NCBI RefSeq assembly: GCF_021530565.1
Contig: NZ_JAKGBI010000003.1
Coordinates: 62,001-126,000, forward strand
Source: Pseudoalteromonas sp. SMS1
GTDB taxonomy: Bacteria > Pseudomonadota > Gammaproteobacteria > Enterobacterales > Alteromonadaceae
Reading direction: 5' to 3'
Length of the DNA: 64,000 nucleotides
How positions within the stretch are numbered: the stretch's first letter is position 1; each line of letters opens with the position of its first letter. A program made the translations under genes and the position numbers. A model generated the notes under the pieces. It had not been told where the DNA came from. It did not search any database and saw only the letters and a program-made list of their open reading frames with translations. Of this stretch, positions 44,123 through 52,913 are shown piece by piece.

Positions 44123-45912
44123 GAGGCGGTATCCAGTATTTCACTCGGCTTACCGTCCCGAATGATTTTGCCATCTTTAATTTCAATAATACGATCCATC
44201 ATGGTGAGGACATCGTAAGAGTGCGCAATAGATATGACGGTTTTGCCTTTTACAAGAGCTTTAAGTGTGGAGACAAACTCCGCTTTTAAAGCAGGATCTA
44301 GCGCGCTGGTTGCTTCGTCCAATAAGAGAATTTTCTTATCTCTCAAAATAGCCCTAGCGAAAGCCAGACGCTGACGTTGCCCGCCAGATAACTGTCCACC
44401 ATTCTCACCGATAAATGCGTTTAAGCCTTGTCGACCTTGGCCGTCAGTGTAGTTTTCTACAAATTCGAGTGCATTGGCTTTTTTCAGGGCGTGTATTACG
44501 GACTCTTTACTCACATTATCTAAACCAAATGCGACATTCTCAAAGATACTTTGATTAAATAGGCCTATATCTTGATTTAGAAAGCTGATCTCTCCACACA
44601 CGCTGTCTGTTGAATAGTCTTCAATGTTTTTGCCATCAATGTAAATGCCGCCTTCCTCAATTTCATCAATACCCGAAAGCATATTGAGTATTGAAGATTT
44701 GCCTACACCAGACGGGCCTATAATGCCCACTTTCTCCCCTGACTTTATTTTAAAAGAGAGGTCGCTAAAGAGCGGCGGTTTATTCTCATAAGCAAACTCG
44801 ACACCTTTAAACGTGATTTTTCCCCGAGTTACACTAAAGTTGCCCGTTTCTTCTGGGGGATCAACATCTTCAAGGAATTCATTGATTAGCTCCCGGCCTA
44901 CACTCACCTGACCCCAAGACACAAAAAAGGCGTCAAATTCTTCTTGGCACCACTCTGATAGCGTAATGACCCGATAGACTAAAGCCAACACCATAGAAAA
45001 TTCACCAATGGAAATATGGTGATTGAGCCATAACTGCAAACAGAGGGCACCCGTGCCAACAATTAAACATCCATTGAGCAAGCCAACCACGGATGCAAAA
45101 CTGGAAAAAACACGAAACTCTTTAGCTACGACTCTGCGGTGCCGAGTAGCCCATTTTTGTGCGAATTTTTGCTCGTAAGCCTGATTAGACAACATTTTTA
45201 CGGTGCGAATACGCGCGAAACGTTCGGTAAACTTACCTGTGATCTCCGCACAACTTTGTGCTTCTAATCGATTTGTGGTGTTGGCTTTGGGGATCCACTG
45301 ATAGATCAGCAGCGCTAAAAATAGGCCAGTCCAAACGATAAAAGGAAGGGTTAGGACACCATTAATATGACCTACATATACAAGCAATCCCCCCAGAAAA
45401 GCGACTAAGAAACCAGCAACACCACAAAACTGTAATACCACATCAATGATGGCTTCAGAGGTATCGACAATCACAATTGCGGTAGAGCCCGGATCGTCTT
45501 CCTCGTGATAGCTTGCGGGGGAGCCAATTAAGGTTTGGTAGAGTTTAATGATGGTGTTTTTTTGTAGATTTGGCCCGAGTAATTGATGAAAAGTGAGGTT
45601 TTTTAACAGCGTAATTGCGGGAATAATGAAGGCGATGATGATGGCGACAATCGCTAATTCATCGCCTTTTTCATTTAGCTGTGCTTGGTTGCTCGTGGTA
45701 TCGAGCCAATCGATTAACTCACCCAAAAAATCGAAGGTCGCAATTTGTAAAATGCCACTCAGTAAAGCAATGGTGAATGCGATAATTATCCAACCTGAAA
45801 ACTCTTTTGAGCACTGGCGAATAAAAGGCAGGTTATGTTTAGCCTCACTTAAGTGATGATCCAATGTCTCTTTGTGGCCAATTTTCTCAAATAGCTTAAA
45901 TAATGATTTCAT
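44119..45912 (-). CDS. ABC exporter (fused membrane and ATPase domains)
   Basis: 597-aa half-size exporter: an N-terminal membrane domain with about six helices (residues 40-330) and a C-terminal ATPase with Walker A GPSGVGKSS, signature LSGGQRQRLAFARAI, and Walker B ILLLDEATSALD. It has no C39 peptidase domain, so it does not process GG-leader peptides itself. The body is of the MsbA/lipid or multidrug type and the substrate cannot be told. It is convergent with RAYT and lies 142 bp downstream of speE on the same strand, so a speD-speE-ABC transcript is possible. Confidence 0.85.
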   Translation of the reverse strand: MKSLFKLFEKIGHKETLDHHLSEAKHNLPFIRQCSKEFSGWIIIAFTIALLSGILQIATFDFLGELIDWLDTTSNQAQLNEKGDELAIVAIIIAFIIPAITLLKNLTFHQLLGPNLQKNTIIKLYQTLIGSPASYHEEDDPGSTAIVIVDTSEAIIDVVLQFCGVAGFLVAFLGGLLVYVGHINGVLTLPFIVWTGLFLALLIYQWIPKANTTNRLEAQSCAEITGKFTERFARIRTVKMLSNQAYEQKFAQKWATRHRRVVAKEFRVFSSFASVVGLLNGCLIVGTGALCLQLWLNHHISIGEFSMVLALVYRVITLSEWCQEEFDAFFVSWGQVSVGRELINEFLEDVDPPEETGNFSVTRGKITFKGVEFAYENKPPLFSDLSFKIKSGEKVGIIGPSGVGKSSILNMLSGIDEIEEGGIYIDGKNIEDYSTDSVCGEISFLNQDIGLFNQSIFENVAFGLDNVSKESVIHALKKANALEFVENYTDGQGRQGLNAFIGENGGQLSGGQRQRLAFARAILRDKKILLLDEATSALDPALKAEFVSTLKALVKGKTVISIAHSYDVLTMMDRIIEIKDGKIIRDGKPSEILDTAS

Positions 45913-46054
45913 CGCGCTGTATCGTATTTGGGTGTATCAAACGCGTTCAAGTTAAAGTAACTGAGCGCTTTATAAACTAAGCCACTGACATAGAAATAGA
46001 CTGCGTGCCAGTGGCTTTGACTTTAATGTTCATGCCTAAAATGAAGTGTGGGTA

Positions 46055-47011
46055 CTAATCTTCGCAGCCGTTAGACGTTTCTGGTGTGTAGTCATCCCAA
46101 TCGCCCGCTTCAGGCATGGATAGCTCATCCACGTTTTCACATTTTATGGCCTGATTAACGTAGGCACGCATATCTTTTGATAAGAAGAAGGAGCCAAAAT
46201 GTGCTTCTGGTGAATAGTATTTGGTTTGAATATCTGCCTTATCGAAACGTGATTCAAGCTCTTCAAGGGTCAGTGTGTTGATGGTACCGTGCCGGGTTGC
46301 CCAAATAAACGCATGTGAGCCACCAAAATAGTCAAAACAGCCACCTAGGTAGATGCCCGCAGGGTTATTGAATGCCTGTGTCAAACGAGACACCATCGGT
46401 TGCATCATATAGGGTTCGAAATAGGGTGTCCCACCTTGTGCAACTAAAATGCCATCCGCCTTTAGTGCGGTTAAGCAATTTCCAAAAAAAGATTGGGTGA
46501 AAAGTGTTTCTGATGCGCCGCCATCTGGATCTGCTGCGTCGAGAATGATTAAATCAAAACAATCTTGGTATTGAGAAATAATCTCAGCGCCATCGCCAAT
46601 ACGTAGCACAAACCTTGGATCATCAAACGCACCGTTATTTATTTCTGGTAAATATTTGCGACTTAAATGAATAATTTGTTCGTCAATGTCGACCATGACG
46701 ACGTTTTCTACACTACGGTGTTTTAACACTTCACGGGCACTGCCACCATCGCCCCCGCCAACAATGAGTACGTTCTTAATATTGCCATGAAATAGAATGG
46801 GAACATGTGCCATCATTTCGTGATAGATATGCTCACCTTTTGTGGTGACTTGAATACCATCATCTATGCGCATTACTTTACCGAGGTGGCGGGTCTCAAA
46901 AATGCTGACATCTTGAAATTCAGTCTCTACTTCTGCCAAATCTTGCTCTGAACGAAGTGCAACGTGAACGCCGCTTGTCATTTGTTCATAATGCCATTTG
47001 ATTTTAGTCAT
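46055..47011 (-). CDS. speE: Spermidine synthase
   Basis: Transfers aminopropyl from decarboxylated AdoMet to putrescine. 318 aa, a little longer than the usual 280-300. Landmarks are MRIDDGIQVTTKGEHIYHEM, the AdoMet loop GGGDGGSAREVLKH, VDIDEQII, and LDAADPDG. The ATG at 47011 is 5 bp after the speD stop, so speD-speE are one operon. The final 25 residues are acidic and extra. Confidence 0.93.
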   Translation of the reverse strand: MTKIKWHYEQMTSGVHVALRSEQDLAEVETEFQDVSIFETRHLGKVMRIDDGIQVTTKGEHIYHEMMAHVPILFHGNIKNVLIVGGGDGGSAREVLKHRSVENVVMVDIDEQIIHLSRKYLPEINNGAFDDPRFVLRIGDGAEIISQYQDCFDLIILDAADPDGGASETLFTQSFFGNCLTALKADGILVAQGGTPYFEPYMMQPMVSRLTQAFNNPAGIYLGGCFDYFGGSHAFIWATRHGTINTLTLEELESRFDKADIQTKYYSPEAHFGSFFLSKDMRAYVNQAIKCENVDELSMPEAGDWDDYTPETSNGCED

Positions 47012-47016
47012 GTGCG

Positions 47017-47469
47017 TTAATACTCCGTTTGTTGTGCGGTTTTTAGGGTTGATTGCAGCTGGTTGTGCATAAGCGGTCGAAATTCGCCTAAGCGATTAAC
47101 CGACCCTCCTCTTGTGAGGTCATTGACGACTATTTTGCTCGGTTGAAAGCACTTTTCGATCACCGGCAAGCAACGCTGAGGCTGTGCATCACCACACATA
47201 AAAATGTCCATCGCGGCAAAGTTGTACTCTGGCCATGTATGAATAGAAATGTGGCTTTCGGCCAGAATAATCATGCCAGAGACACCGCCATTTGTTTCAA
47301 ATGGGTGTATATGGGTTTTTAAAATGGTTGCGTTTGCAGCGTGAGCACAGTTGATCATCATATCTTCGATGTGCTTCTCTCCAATTAGGTTTGAAGCATC
47401 GAAAATATCGACAATTATATGTTGCCCCAAAGGGTGCACTAACTGTGGCTCTGAAGAGGTTATCGTCAT
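47017..47469 (-). CDS. speD: S-adenosylmethionine decarboxylase proenzyme, type 1b
   Basis: Makes decarboxylated AdoMet for SpeE. 150 aa of the small self-cleaving class: cleavage between Glu71 and Ser72 in ESHISIHTWPE would make the pyruvoyl group; His77 and Cys92 occupy the two other catalytic positions seen in the Thermotoga-type enzyme (offset by nine residues). This is the short 1b form rather than the 264-aa E. coli type. The name speH is also used for this form. It leads the speD-speE unit. Confidence 0.92.
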   Translation of the reverse strand: MTITSSEPQLVHPLGQHIIVDIFDASNLIGEKHIEDMMINCAHAANATILKTHIHPFETNGGVSGMIILAESHISIHTWPEYNFAAMDIFMCGDAQPQRCLPVIEKCFQPSKIVVNDLTRGGSVNRLGEFRPLMHNQLQSTLKTAQQTEY

Positions 47470-47953
47470 TGTTTTGCTCAGTGTTCTGCTTTAAAGGTAC
47501 TTTGTAGAGGAAGCGATAGATTAATAACGCCTCACTCGAGATACGCAGATATTCCAGCATTGAAATGTGCAGCGAATGTGGAACCAATGGCGTCAGTGTC
47601 CTTGTTGCTTTTTGTCAGTGATGACGGATGGCAATCTCATGATGGTTACTTAGAGAGTATGGTCGTGAGCGAGTGGGTAGAATACATTGCCATTTTTTTT
47701 GCTAAGTGATAATTGCAATAATTTGATTTGTTTTCTTATTGGGGGCCGTCTTTCTAAGAGTATGTTATTTTTTAATGTTGATATCCGTATAATGTGATTT
47801 TATTTTAAAATTTATTTTTTTTGTTTTATTTTTAAATGTTGTATTAATAAATTAATGTTGGTATGTTTTTTAGGGTTGAGGGGCGATTAATGTAGGTTAT
47901 CTTGTTTTTCAAGGTTTATTAATTTATTAACTGTGTATAAGGAATAATATACA
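47470..47953. other. AT-rich intergenic region
   Basis: 484 bp that must include promoters for speD (minus) and the next gene (plus). The right half is strongly AT-rich. I see no repeat or ORF. No REP is present here, unlike neighbouring gaps. Confidence 0.45.
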
Positions 47954-48343
47954 ATGAATATTTTGAAAAGTGCATTAGGCGTATCTGTTTTAGCTCTGGG
48001 TTTGTCGGCAAACTTAGCGACTGCCGCACAGGTAACAATCACTGAGCAAAATTATGGCGGTGGTGTCATCATAGAAAGAGCTGATGTGATTTTAGATCAC
48101 AGTCAAGGTGGGACTTTTACGTTGACGGTGAGCGAAAATCATTTGTCAATCAACGCAACTGACAGCAATGGTCGCAGATTTAGATGCAGTATGAATGGTA
48201 TTGTGTCTTACGACCCCCAAAACTTGCTAGAAAAGGTCACGAATATTGCTTCGACGATCTCTGAAAATGACAGAGTACAAATTGAAGTTCAAAAAGGCGC
48301 TTTACCTCAAAAGTGCCATATCAAAAAGCTGTTGAGCTTCTAA
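47954..48343 (+). CDS. Small exported protein of unknown function
   Basis: 129 aa with a signal peptide (MNILKSALGVSVLALGLSANLATA, then AQVT). The mature 105 residues contain two cysteines (RFRCSMNG and QKCHIKKLL), probably one disulphide, and a beta-rich pattern such as VTITEQNYGGGVIIERADVI. Not recognised. It is bordered by an AT-rich promoter region and followed by the 200-bp repeat array. Confidence 0.6.
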   Translation: MNILKSALGVSVLALGLSANLATAAQVTITEQNYGGGVIIERADVILDHSQGGTFTLTVSENHLSINATDSNGRRFRCSMNGIVSYDPQNLLEKVTNIASTISENDRVQIEVQKGALPQKCHIKKLLSF

Positions 48344-49209
48344 GCTCATTTTGAATCATAATCAAACGGGTCAGAGTCGTTGATTTTGACCCTTTTCTCA
48401 CTATTTCGTAGATGCAGTATCCATTTGTAGGGGGAGTGAATGTTCACTGACATCAGCAAAAGAGCTGTTCACCTCGAATCAAAGGGGGCAGAGTTGTTGA
48501 ATTCAACCCAATTCCCACTGTTGCTTAAATACGGTGTCTAGTGACTGTTGAAATCAAATAACCAAAAGGGTCAGAGTCGTTGATTCTGACCCTTTTTCCA
48601 CTTTTGCTTAGATGCGGTGTCTATTGACAGGTTAAGTCAATGCTCACTGACACCGAAAAAAGACCTGCTCACCTCGAATCAAAGGGGTCAGAGTCAATGA
48701 ATTCACCCATTTCCACTGTTGCTTAAATACGTTGCCTAATGACTGTTGAAATCAATGGCCACTGACGCACACTCTCCTCGGTTGAATAGAGTAGAAGTGA
48801 CTTATCTAAATTACATGCTTTATATTTTGGTTATAAAATTCGATTTGTTGATATGTATATTCTGTTTTTATCAACTTGGTAAAAATCTATTTTTTAAGTG
48901 GGTGGATGTGTTTTTTTATATTTAATTGGCTTTTGTTGGGCTTGTTTGTGTTAGTAAATGTGTTTTGAATTTTAGTGTGCCTAGTTTTTGGGGTGTAAGT
49001 GAGTAAGGTGATTTTTTATCCTCTTTTTATTTAATTTCATCTCTTGTATTAATATTTTTCATTTTTATTTTAGGTGGCTGATTTATATGGTTAATTATAT
49101 AAATTATGGATTTATTAATGAGGGTGAAAAAGGTGTTGGTTTATTTTTATTGGCAGTATAAAAAACAGTCTGCTAGTAATAAGTTGAACCCACAAAAGGA
49201 ACTTGGTTT
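48344..49209. other. Intergenic region: REP array then AT-rich leader
   Basis: Up to about 48765 it holds the REP-containing tandem repeat. From 48800 to 49200 it is a strongly AT-rich stretch without a recognised gene, the promoter region of the S8 protease; AAGGAAC precedes its ATG. Confidence 0.5.
48361..48765 (+). repeat. Two 200-bp tandem copies carrying REP pairs
   Basis: The unit starting near 48368 (GGGTCAGAGTCGTTGATTTT) repeats at 48568 (GGGTCAGAGTCGTTGATTCT), a period of 200 bp. Each unit contains a full REP with its own inverted end (GACCCTTTT) and, about 110 bp on, a second REP-like copy (GAATCAAAGGGGGCAGAGTT; GAATCAAAGGGGTCAGAGTC). Other shared stretches are CTGTTGCTTAAATACG and GACTGTTGAAATCAA. 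Confidence 0.85.
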
Positions 49210-51087
49210 ATGAGAATCCAAAAAACACATCTCGCAGGTTTAATATCTATGGTACTCTGCTCCAGTGTCTTTGCTACCACTGATAGGGGCTATGAACACC
49301 GCTGGCTTGACCCCAATGGTGACCCTATGTTGGAGTTACAGTGGAATCTACTTAATGCAGGTGTTTTACACAATACGCAATCGGGCATTGATTTAAATTT
49401 ATGGCAAACACACCTTTGGGGTCACAAAGGTCAGGATGTACTAGTTGCTGTAATCGATACCGGTGTTGATTTGAGCCATGAAGATTTAGCCGCCAATACA
49501 CTTAAAGATCCACTCATTGACGCACAGCCCGCCTCATCTTTCGACAACCACCGCACCATGGTGGCTGGGATCATCGCGGCAGCACAAAATAATATTGGCG
49601 TTCGAGGCGTTGCGCCACTCGCTAAAGTGACTTCATTCACAAACTTTGGTGGTACTTTTGAGGATCACGAGCAGTGGAAGATCAGTCATGGATTTGATGG
49701 TAACCCCTTTGATAACTCAACCGCAGACAAAATTCGTATTTTCAATAAAAGCTATGGTATGAATCCCGCGGTCAGTTTGCCTTACACTTTTTCGAAGATG
49801 ATTAAAGATGCGCAGGGCAAAGACGTTGTGTTGTTCAGTATACCGGAGCAGGAAAAAATTTATGAAGCGGTCTCATTGTCTACAGAGTTGGATCCACGTA
49901 CGGCAGTGTATGTGCAGGCTGCGGGAAATTCTTATCGAGACTCTCGCATTCATTATTTCACTGAGCAAGAGATCTCATTTTTAGGTTTTAGTTTACCATT
50001 TGGAAACAACCATGGTTTGCCTTGGTCGAATGGAAATTCGTTATACACTCCCGCGAACTTTTGGAACTTAACAGTCAGTGCGCTCAGTGCAGACGGGGTT
50101 CTATCAAACTACTCTACGGTCGGCAGTAATGTCTTTCTCACCGCCCCAGGCGGCAATGACAGGGGGACTCCTGGGCATGCTACCACCCGAATATCATGTA
50201 CTTGGGTCATAGAAAATATCGACCCCAATGTTGATTGCAGCGAACACAATGATTTTACAGTATATATGAGCGGTACCTCATCGGCAGCACCGAATACGTC
50301 AGGTGCTATCGCATTGCTTTTGTCTGCCGCTGAGCAGCAAAAACATGATTTGACACCACGGGACATTCGTCATTTACTTGCTCGGACAGCCACAAAGGTC
50401 GACCCAACACGTGCGGATATCAAAGTGAATGGAATAACAGGGTTAGAAGGTTGGTCGACGAATGCTGCGGGTCATATGTTTTCTCCGTATTATGGGTTTG
50501 GTTTACTTGATGTGGACAAAGCGACAGAGTTAGTGAGGCGTTATGCGATTGAGGACTTGCCATCAGAGCTTGTAAAAACGCCTTGGTATGGCCTAAATAT
50601 GCCCATAAATGCAACGATACATGATGATGCGACGCGCACAACGTCGGCAACTATTCGCATTGAAGATGACTTATTTATTGAGGGTGTACAGATCCGCCTC
50701 AATGCAAAGCATGAACGTATGTCAGATTTAAAGGTGGAACTAGAATCTCCAAATGGTACGCGGAGTATTCTGATGTCGCCTTTTAACAACTTAGTGGGGC
50801 AGCATCTTGATATTCCCGCACAGTCTCCCGGAAGCGCAGAAGGTTACAATGATCATCTGATGCTCAGTTATAAGTTTTGGGATGAAAAAGCCAATGCTAA
50901 AACGGGTGAATGGAAAATACATATTACGGATATGAGTCGTGAACAGTTGCTATTTGGTTTTTACGATATCGTGCACGGTGGTCAAGTTCAACGGGTAGAA
51001 AATAACACCAAGCCAGGTACTTTAGACAGTTGGTCGATACGCATTTTAGGTCACAAACATAAAGTAACCAAGAAAAAAGCACTTTAA
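49210..51087 (+). CDS. Kexin-like S8 serine protease with P domain
   Basis: 625-aa secreted subtilase. Signal peptide ends near FAT (22-23). The catalytic triad is Asp83 in VIDTGVD, His114 in DNHRTMVAG (the usual HGTHVAG is changed to HRTMVAG) and Ser357 in MSGTSSAAP; the oxyanion Asn240 is in QAAGNS. A short N-terminal region rather than a full propeptide precedes the domain. The C-terminal part (about 455-615) is a proprotein-convertase P domain (VQIRLNAKHERMSDLKVELESP, GEWKIHITDMS). Kexin-type proteases cleave after basic residues. Function outside the cell is not known. Confidence 0.88.
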   Translation: MRIQKTHLAGLISMVLCSSVFATTDRGYEHRWLDPNGDPMLELQWNLLNAGVLHNTQSGIDLNLWQTHLWGHKGQDVLVAVIDTGVDLSHEDLAANTLKDPLIDAQPASSFDNHRTMVAGIIAAAQNNIGVRGVAPLAKVTSFTNFGGTFEDHEQWKISHGFDGNPFDNSTADKIRIFNKSYGMNPAVSLPYTFSKMIKDAQGKDVVLFSIPEQEKIYEAVSLSTELDPRTAVYVQAAGNSYRDSRIHYFTEQEISFLGFSLPFGNNHGLPWSNGNSLYTPANFWNLTVSALSADGVLSNYSTVGSNVFLTAPGGNDRGTPGHATTRISCTWVIENIDPNVDCSEHNDFTVYMSGTSSAAPNTSGAIALLLSAAEQQKHDLTPRDIRHLLARTATKVDPTRADIKVNGITGLEGWSTNAAGHMFSPYYGFGLLDVDKATELVRRYAIEDLPSELVKTPWYGLNMPINATIHDDATRTTSATIRIEDDLFIEGVQIRLNAKHERMSDLKVELESPNGTRSILMSPFNNLVGQHLDIPAQSPGSAEGYNDHLMLSYKFWDEKANAKTGEWKIHITDMSREQLLFGFYDIVHGGQVQRVENNTKPGTLDSWSIRILGHKHKVTKKKAL

Positions 51088-51100
51088 CTCCTGTCATCAA

Positions 51101-51146
51101 TCAAAGGGGTCCAATCAAAAGGGTCAGAGTCGATGGTTCTGGCTTT
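51101..51146 (+). repeat. REP repeat, partly doubled
   Basis: ATCAAAGGGGTCCAATCAAA, then AGGGTCAGAGTCGATGG: a broken REP start directly before a complete one, 15 bp after the S8 protease stop. Confidence 0.75.
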
Positions 51147-51399
51147 TTTACTCCTTTCTTCTCTTTACGGTGGCTCGCGCTGTCTACCGTAACCTCAATA
51201 GCACTGTCATTGAGATAAACGTATCGGCTATTACGGTAATTTTCTCACCTTTGTTGGTGCTGGTGGCCTCATTTTGGCGTAAACTAAGCGTGTTATATTT
51301 TTTATGTCTATTTGAGTTCGAAGTTCGCACTTTATAGATACACATCGTTTACTCAGCCAGCGGATGGTAGGCTTGAGTATCCCTTTTTTGAAGGCAACT
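51147..51399. other. Intergenic region
   Basis: No gene or further repeat is recognised; the promoter area of the DUF6172 gene. Confidence 0.4.
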
Positions 51400-51717
51400 A
51401 TGAAAAAAACATTTGAGTTAACTCACCCAAAAATTAAATTAGCAAGGCGTGTTGATGCGGTTAAGCATGAAATAAAAAAGTACTTGAGACGTGAACGTAA
51501 CAAGACCTTACCTACAGGCGCTGATTTTTGGGACTTTGACTGTAAGTTTGGTAATACAGAAGCGGAAGCTCAACCTGTGCATGTGTCACAACTTAATAAA
51601 TTGATTGACCAAACTCAACTTGAAAACCGTACGTCATTTTATGTCGAAATTTTAGCTAAAGAAGGGTTTAGGCAAGCACGTACTGACGCCGAGGATGCGT
51701 TTGACGACGAAGAGTAG
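51400..51717 (+). CDS. DUF6172 family protein
   Basis: 105 aa matching the DUF6172 pattern: MKKTFELTHPKIKLARRVD, VKHEIKKYLRRERNK, LPTGADFWDFDCKFG, SFYVEILAKEGFRQA, acidic tail. Function is unknown; basic helices suggest RNA or ribosome contact but that is a guess. I start at MKKTF (51400) because the upstream in-frame 12 codons lack family similarity. It is followed by the 90-bp tandem repeat with inverted REPs. Confidence 0.82.
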   Translation: MKKTFELTHPKIKLARRVDAVKHEIKKYLRRERNKTLPTGADFWDFDCKFGNTEAEAQPVHVSQLNKLIDQTQLENRTSFYVEILAKEGFRQARTDAEDAFDDEE

Positions 51718-51730
51718 CGAGTAGTTGGGG

Positions 51731-51886
51731 GAGCGTTGTCGAACGCTACCCAATGTGATCATCAAGAACCAATGACTCTGACCCCATTGGTTTCACGACG
51801 AAAAATCGCGAGTGGTTGGGGAGCGTTGTCGAGCGCTACCCCATGTGACCATCACGAATCAATGACTCTGACCCCATTGATTTAAT
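51731..51886 (-). repeat. 90-bp tandem duplication with inverted REPs
   Basis: GAGCGTTGTCGAACGCTACC (51731) and GAGCGTTGTCGAGCGCTACC (51821) begin two copies offset by 90 bp. Each ends in an inverted REP: AACCAATGACTCTGACCCC near 51768 and AATCAATGACTCTGACCCC near 51858. GTCGA/CGCTACC and GGTAGCG-type pairs can fold into a hairpin within each copy. Confidence 0.85.
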
Positions 51887-52670
51887 TGACCGCTTGTGGC
51901 GACTTCGCAGCGGTTGCTAACCTATCTTCTAGACGCTCTAACTGTTCTGCAAGCGCGCTTTGTGTGATTTCCAATTGAGCAAGTGTGCCGCCTATCTCAA
52001 CTTGCTTGGCGTCTCTGCCGCGTGATTGAGATTTCAATTGATCTAAATCGCTACTGATGGACGATAGCTGACCTCTAAGCGCATCAGCTGTTTGCTGTCG
52101 TTCTTCTAGAAGTGACAGCTTGAAAGCCAAGTCGGTTTGACTCTGTGACAGTGAGGCCACTTTTGTAGCGACATTTGATTGGGTGTTAGCGTGTTTATCT
52201 TGGCTGTTGGCAATACGGGTAGTTTGCTCTTTCAGCTGTTTTATTTCAGACTGATTTCTTCGCCATGCAGATGCCCATAGTTTATCCATTTGCGACCAAA
52301 GTTCGTCAGTACGCTCGGTCAATGCCACGAGTTTTACTTGGATTGCACCTGCCGATTCACCCATTTCTTCACCGGTTGCAGAGAGTGTGTGCTCAAGTTC
52401 TGCAATGCGTTTAGTCGATTCGAACAATTGTGCCTGAATGGCCTGATTTTGTTGATAAAGTCCATATGAACCAATGGCTAAGGCAATGATGGCGGCAGCA
52501 CCTAACCAGGACATCCCCCCCGACTTCTTTGCGGGTGAGGTTGCCTGATCTGGGCCACTACTTGGCAAAGGAGCTGGTTTGCTCGCCGAATTGAGGGACT
52601 GTTTATAGGTTTCAACCTGATCTAAGTCGGGCGTAATACTGGGTAATTCAGGTTCAATTCTTTTATCCAA
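51882..52670 (-). CDS. Single-span coiled-coil membrane protein
   Basis: 262 aa, not recognised. Residues 1-50 are proline- and serine-rich and cytoplasmic; one membrane helix (about 53-73, WLGAAAIIALAIGSYGLY) is followed by a long periplasmic or cytoplasmic coiled coil with heptad-like Leu/Ile spacing (80-255). No enzyme motif. The last codons overlap a REP. It stands alone on the minus strand. Similar short coiled-coil anchored proteins often act in cell division or secretion, but nothing here proves that. Confidence 0.6.
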   Translation of the reverse strand: MDKRIEPELPSITPDLDQVETYKQSLNSASKPAPLPSSGPDQATSPAKKSGGMSWLGAAAIIALAIGSYGLYQQNQAIQAQLFESTKRIAELEHTLSATGEEMGESAGAIQVKLVALTERTDELWSQMDKLWASAWRRNQSEIKQLKEQTTRIANSQDKHANTQSNVATKVASLSQSQTDLAFKLSLLEERQQTADALRGQLSSISSDLDQLKSQSRGRDAKQVEIGGTLAQLEITQSALAEQLERLEDRLATAAKSPQAVN

Positions 52671-52913
52671 CGCGCTTTCCTCGTTTGGGGTTATATGGAA
52701 TGGGGCAGCTTACTTGAAAACAGCCATGGATGGAATCAACAAATGACGAGCGCCAGTGTCAAAAACGTTTTATAAAATGGGCTTGCTCGCTATATTTCTA
52801 CCGAATAAGGGGTTAACCATAGCTGTTGTGTACAGTAGCTTTATCATCGATTATTGAACAATTGCATAAGGTTAACGCTTTATATGTGCTTGCAAAAATC
52901 GACTTGTATAGTG

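Noticed and set aside
44119..45912. Exporter as a peptide-processing C39 ABC protein
   Set aside because: The N-terminus has no Cys-protease domain; only membrane and ATPase parts are visible.
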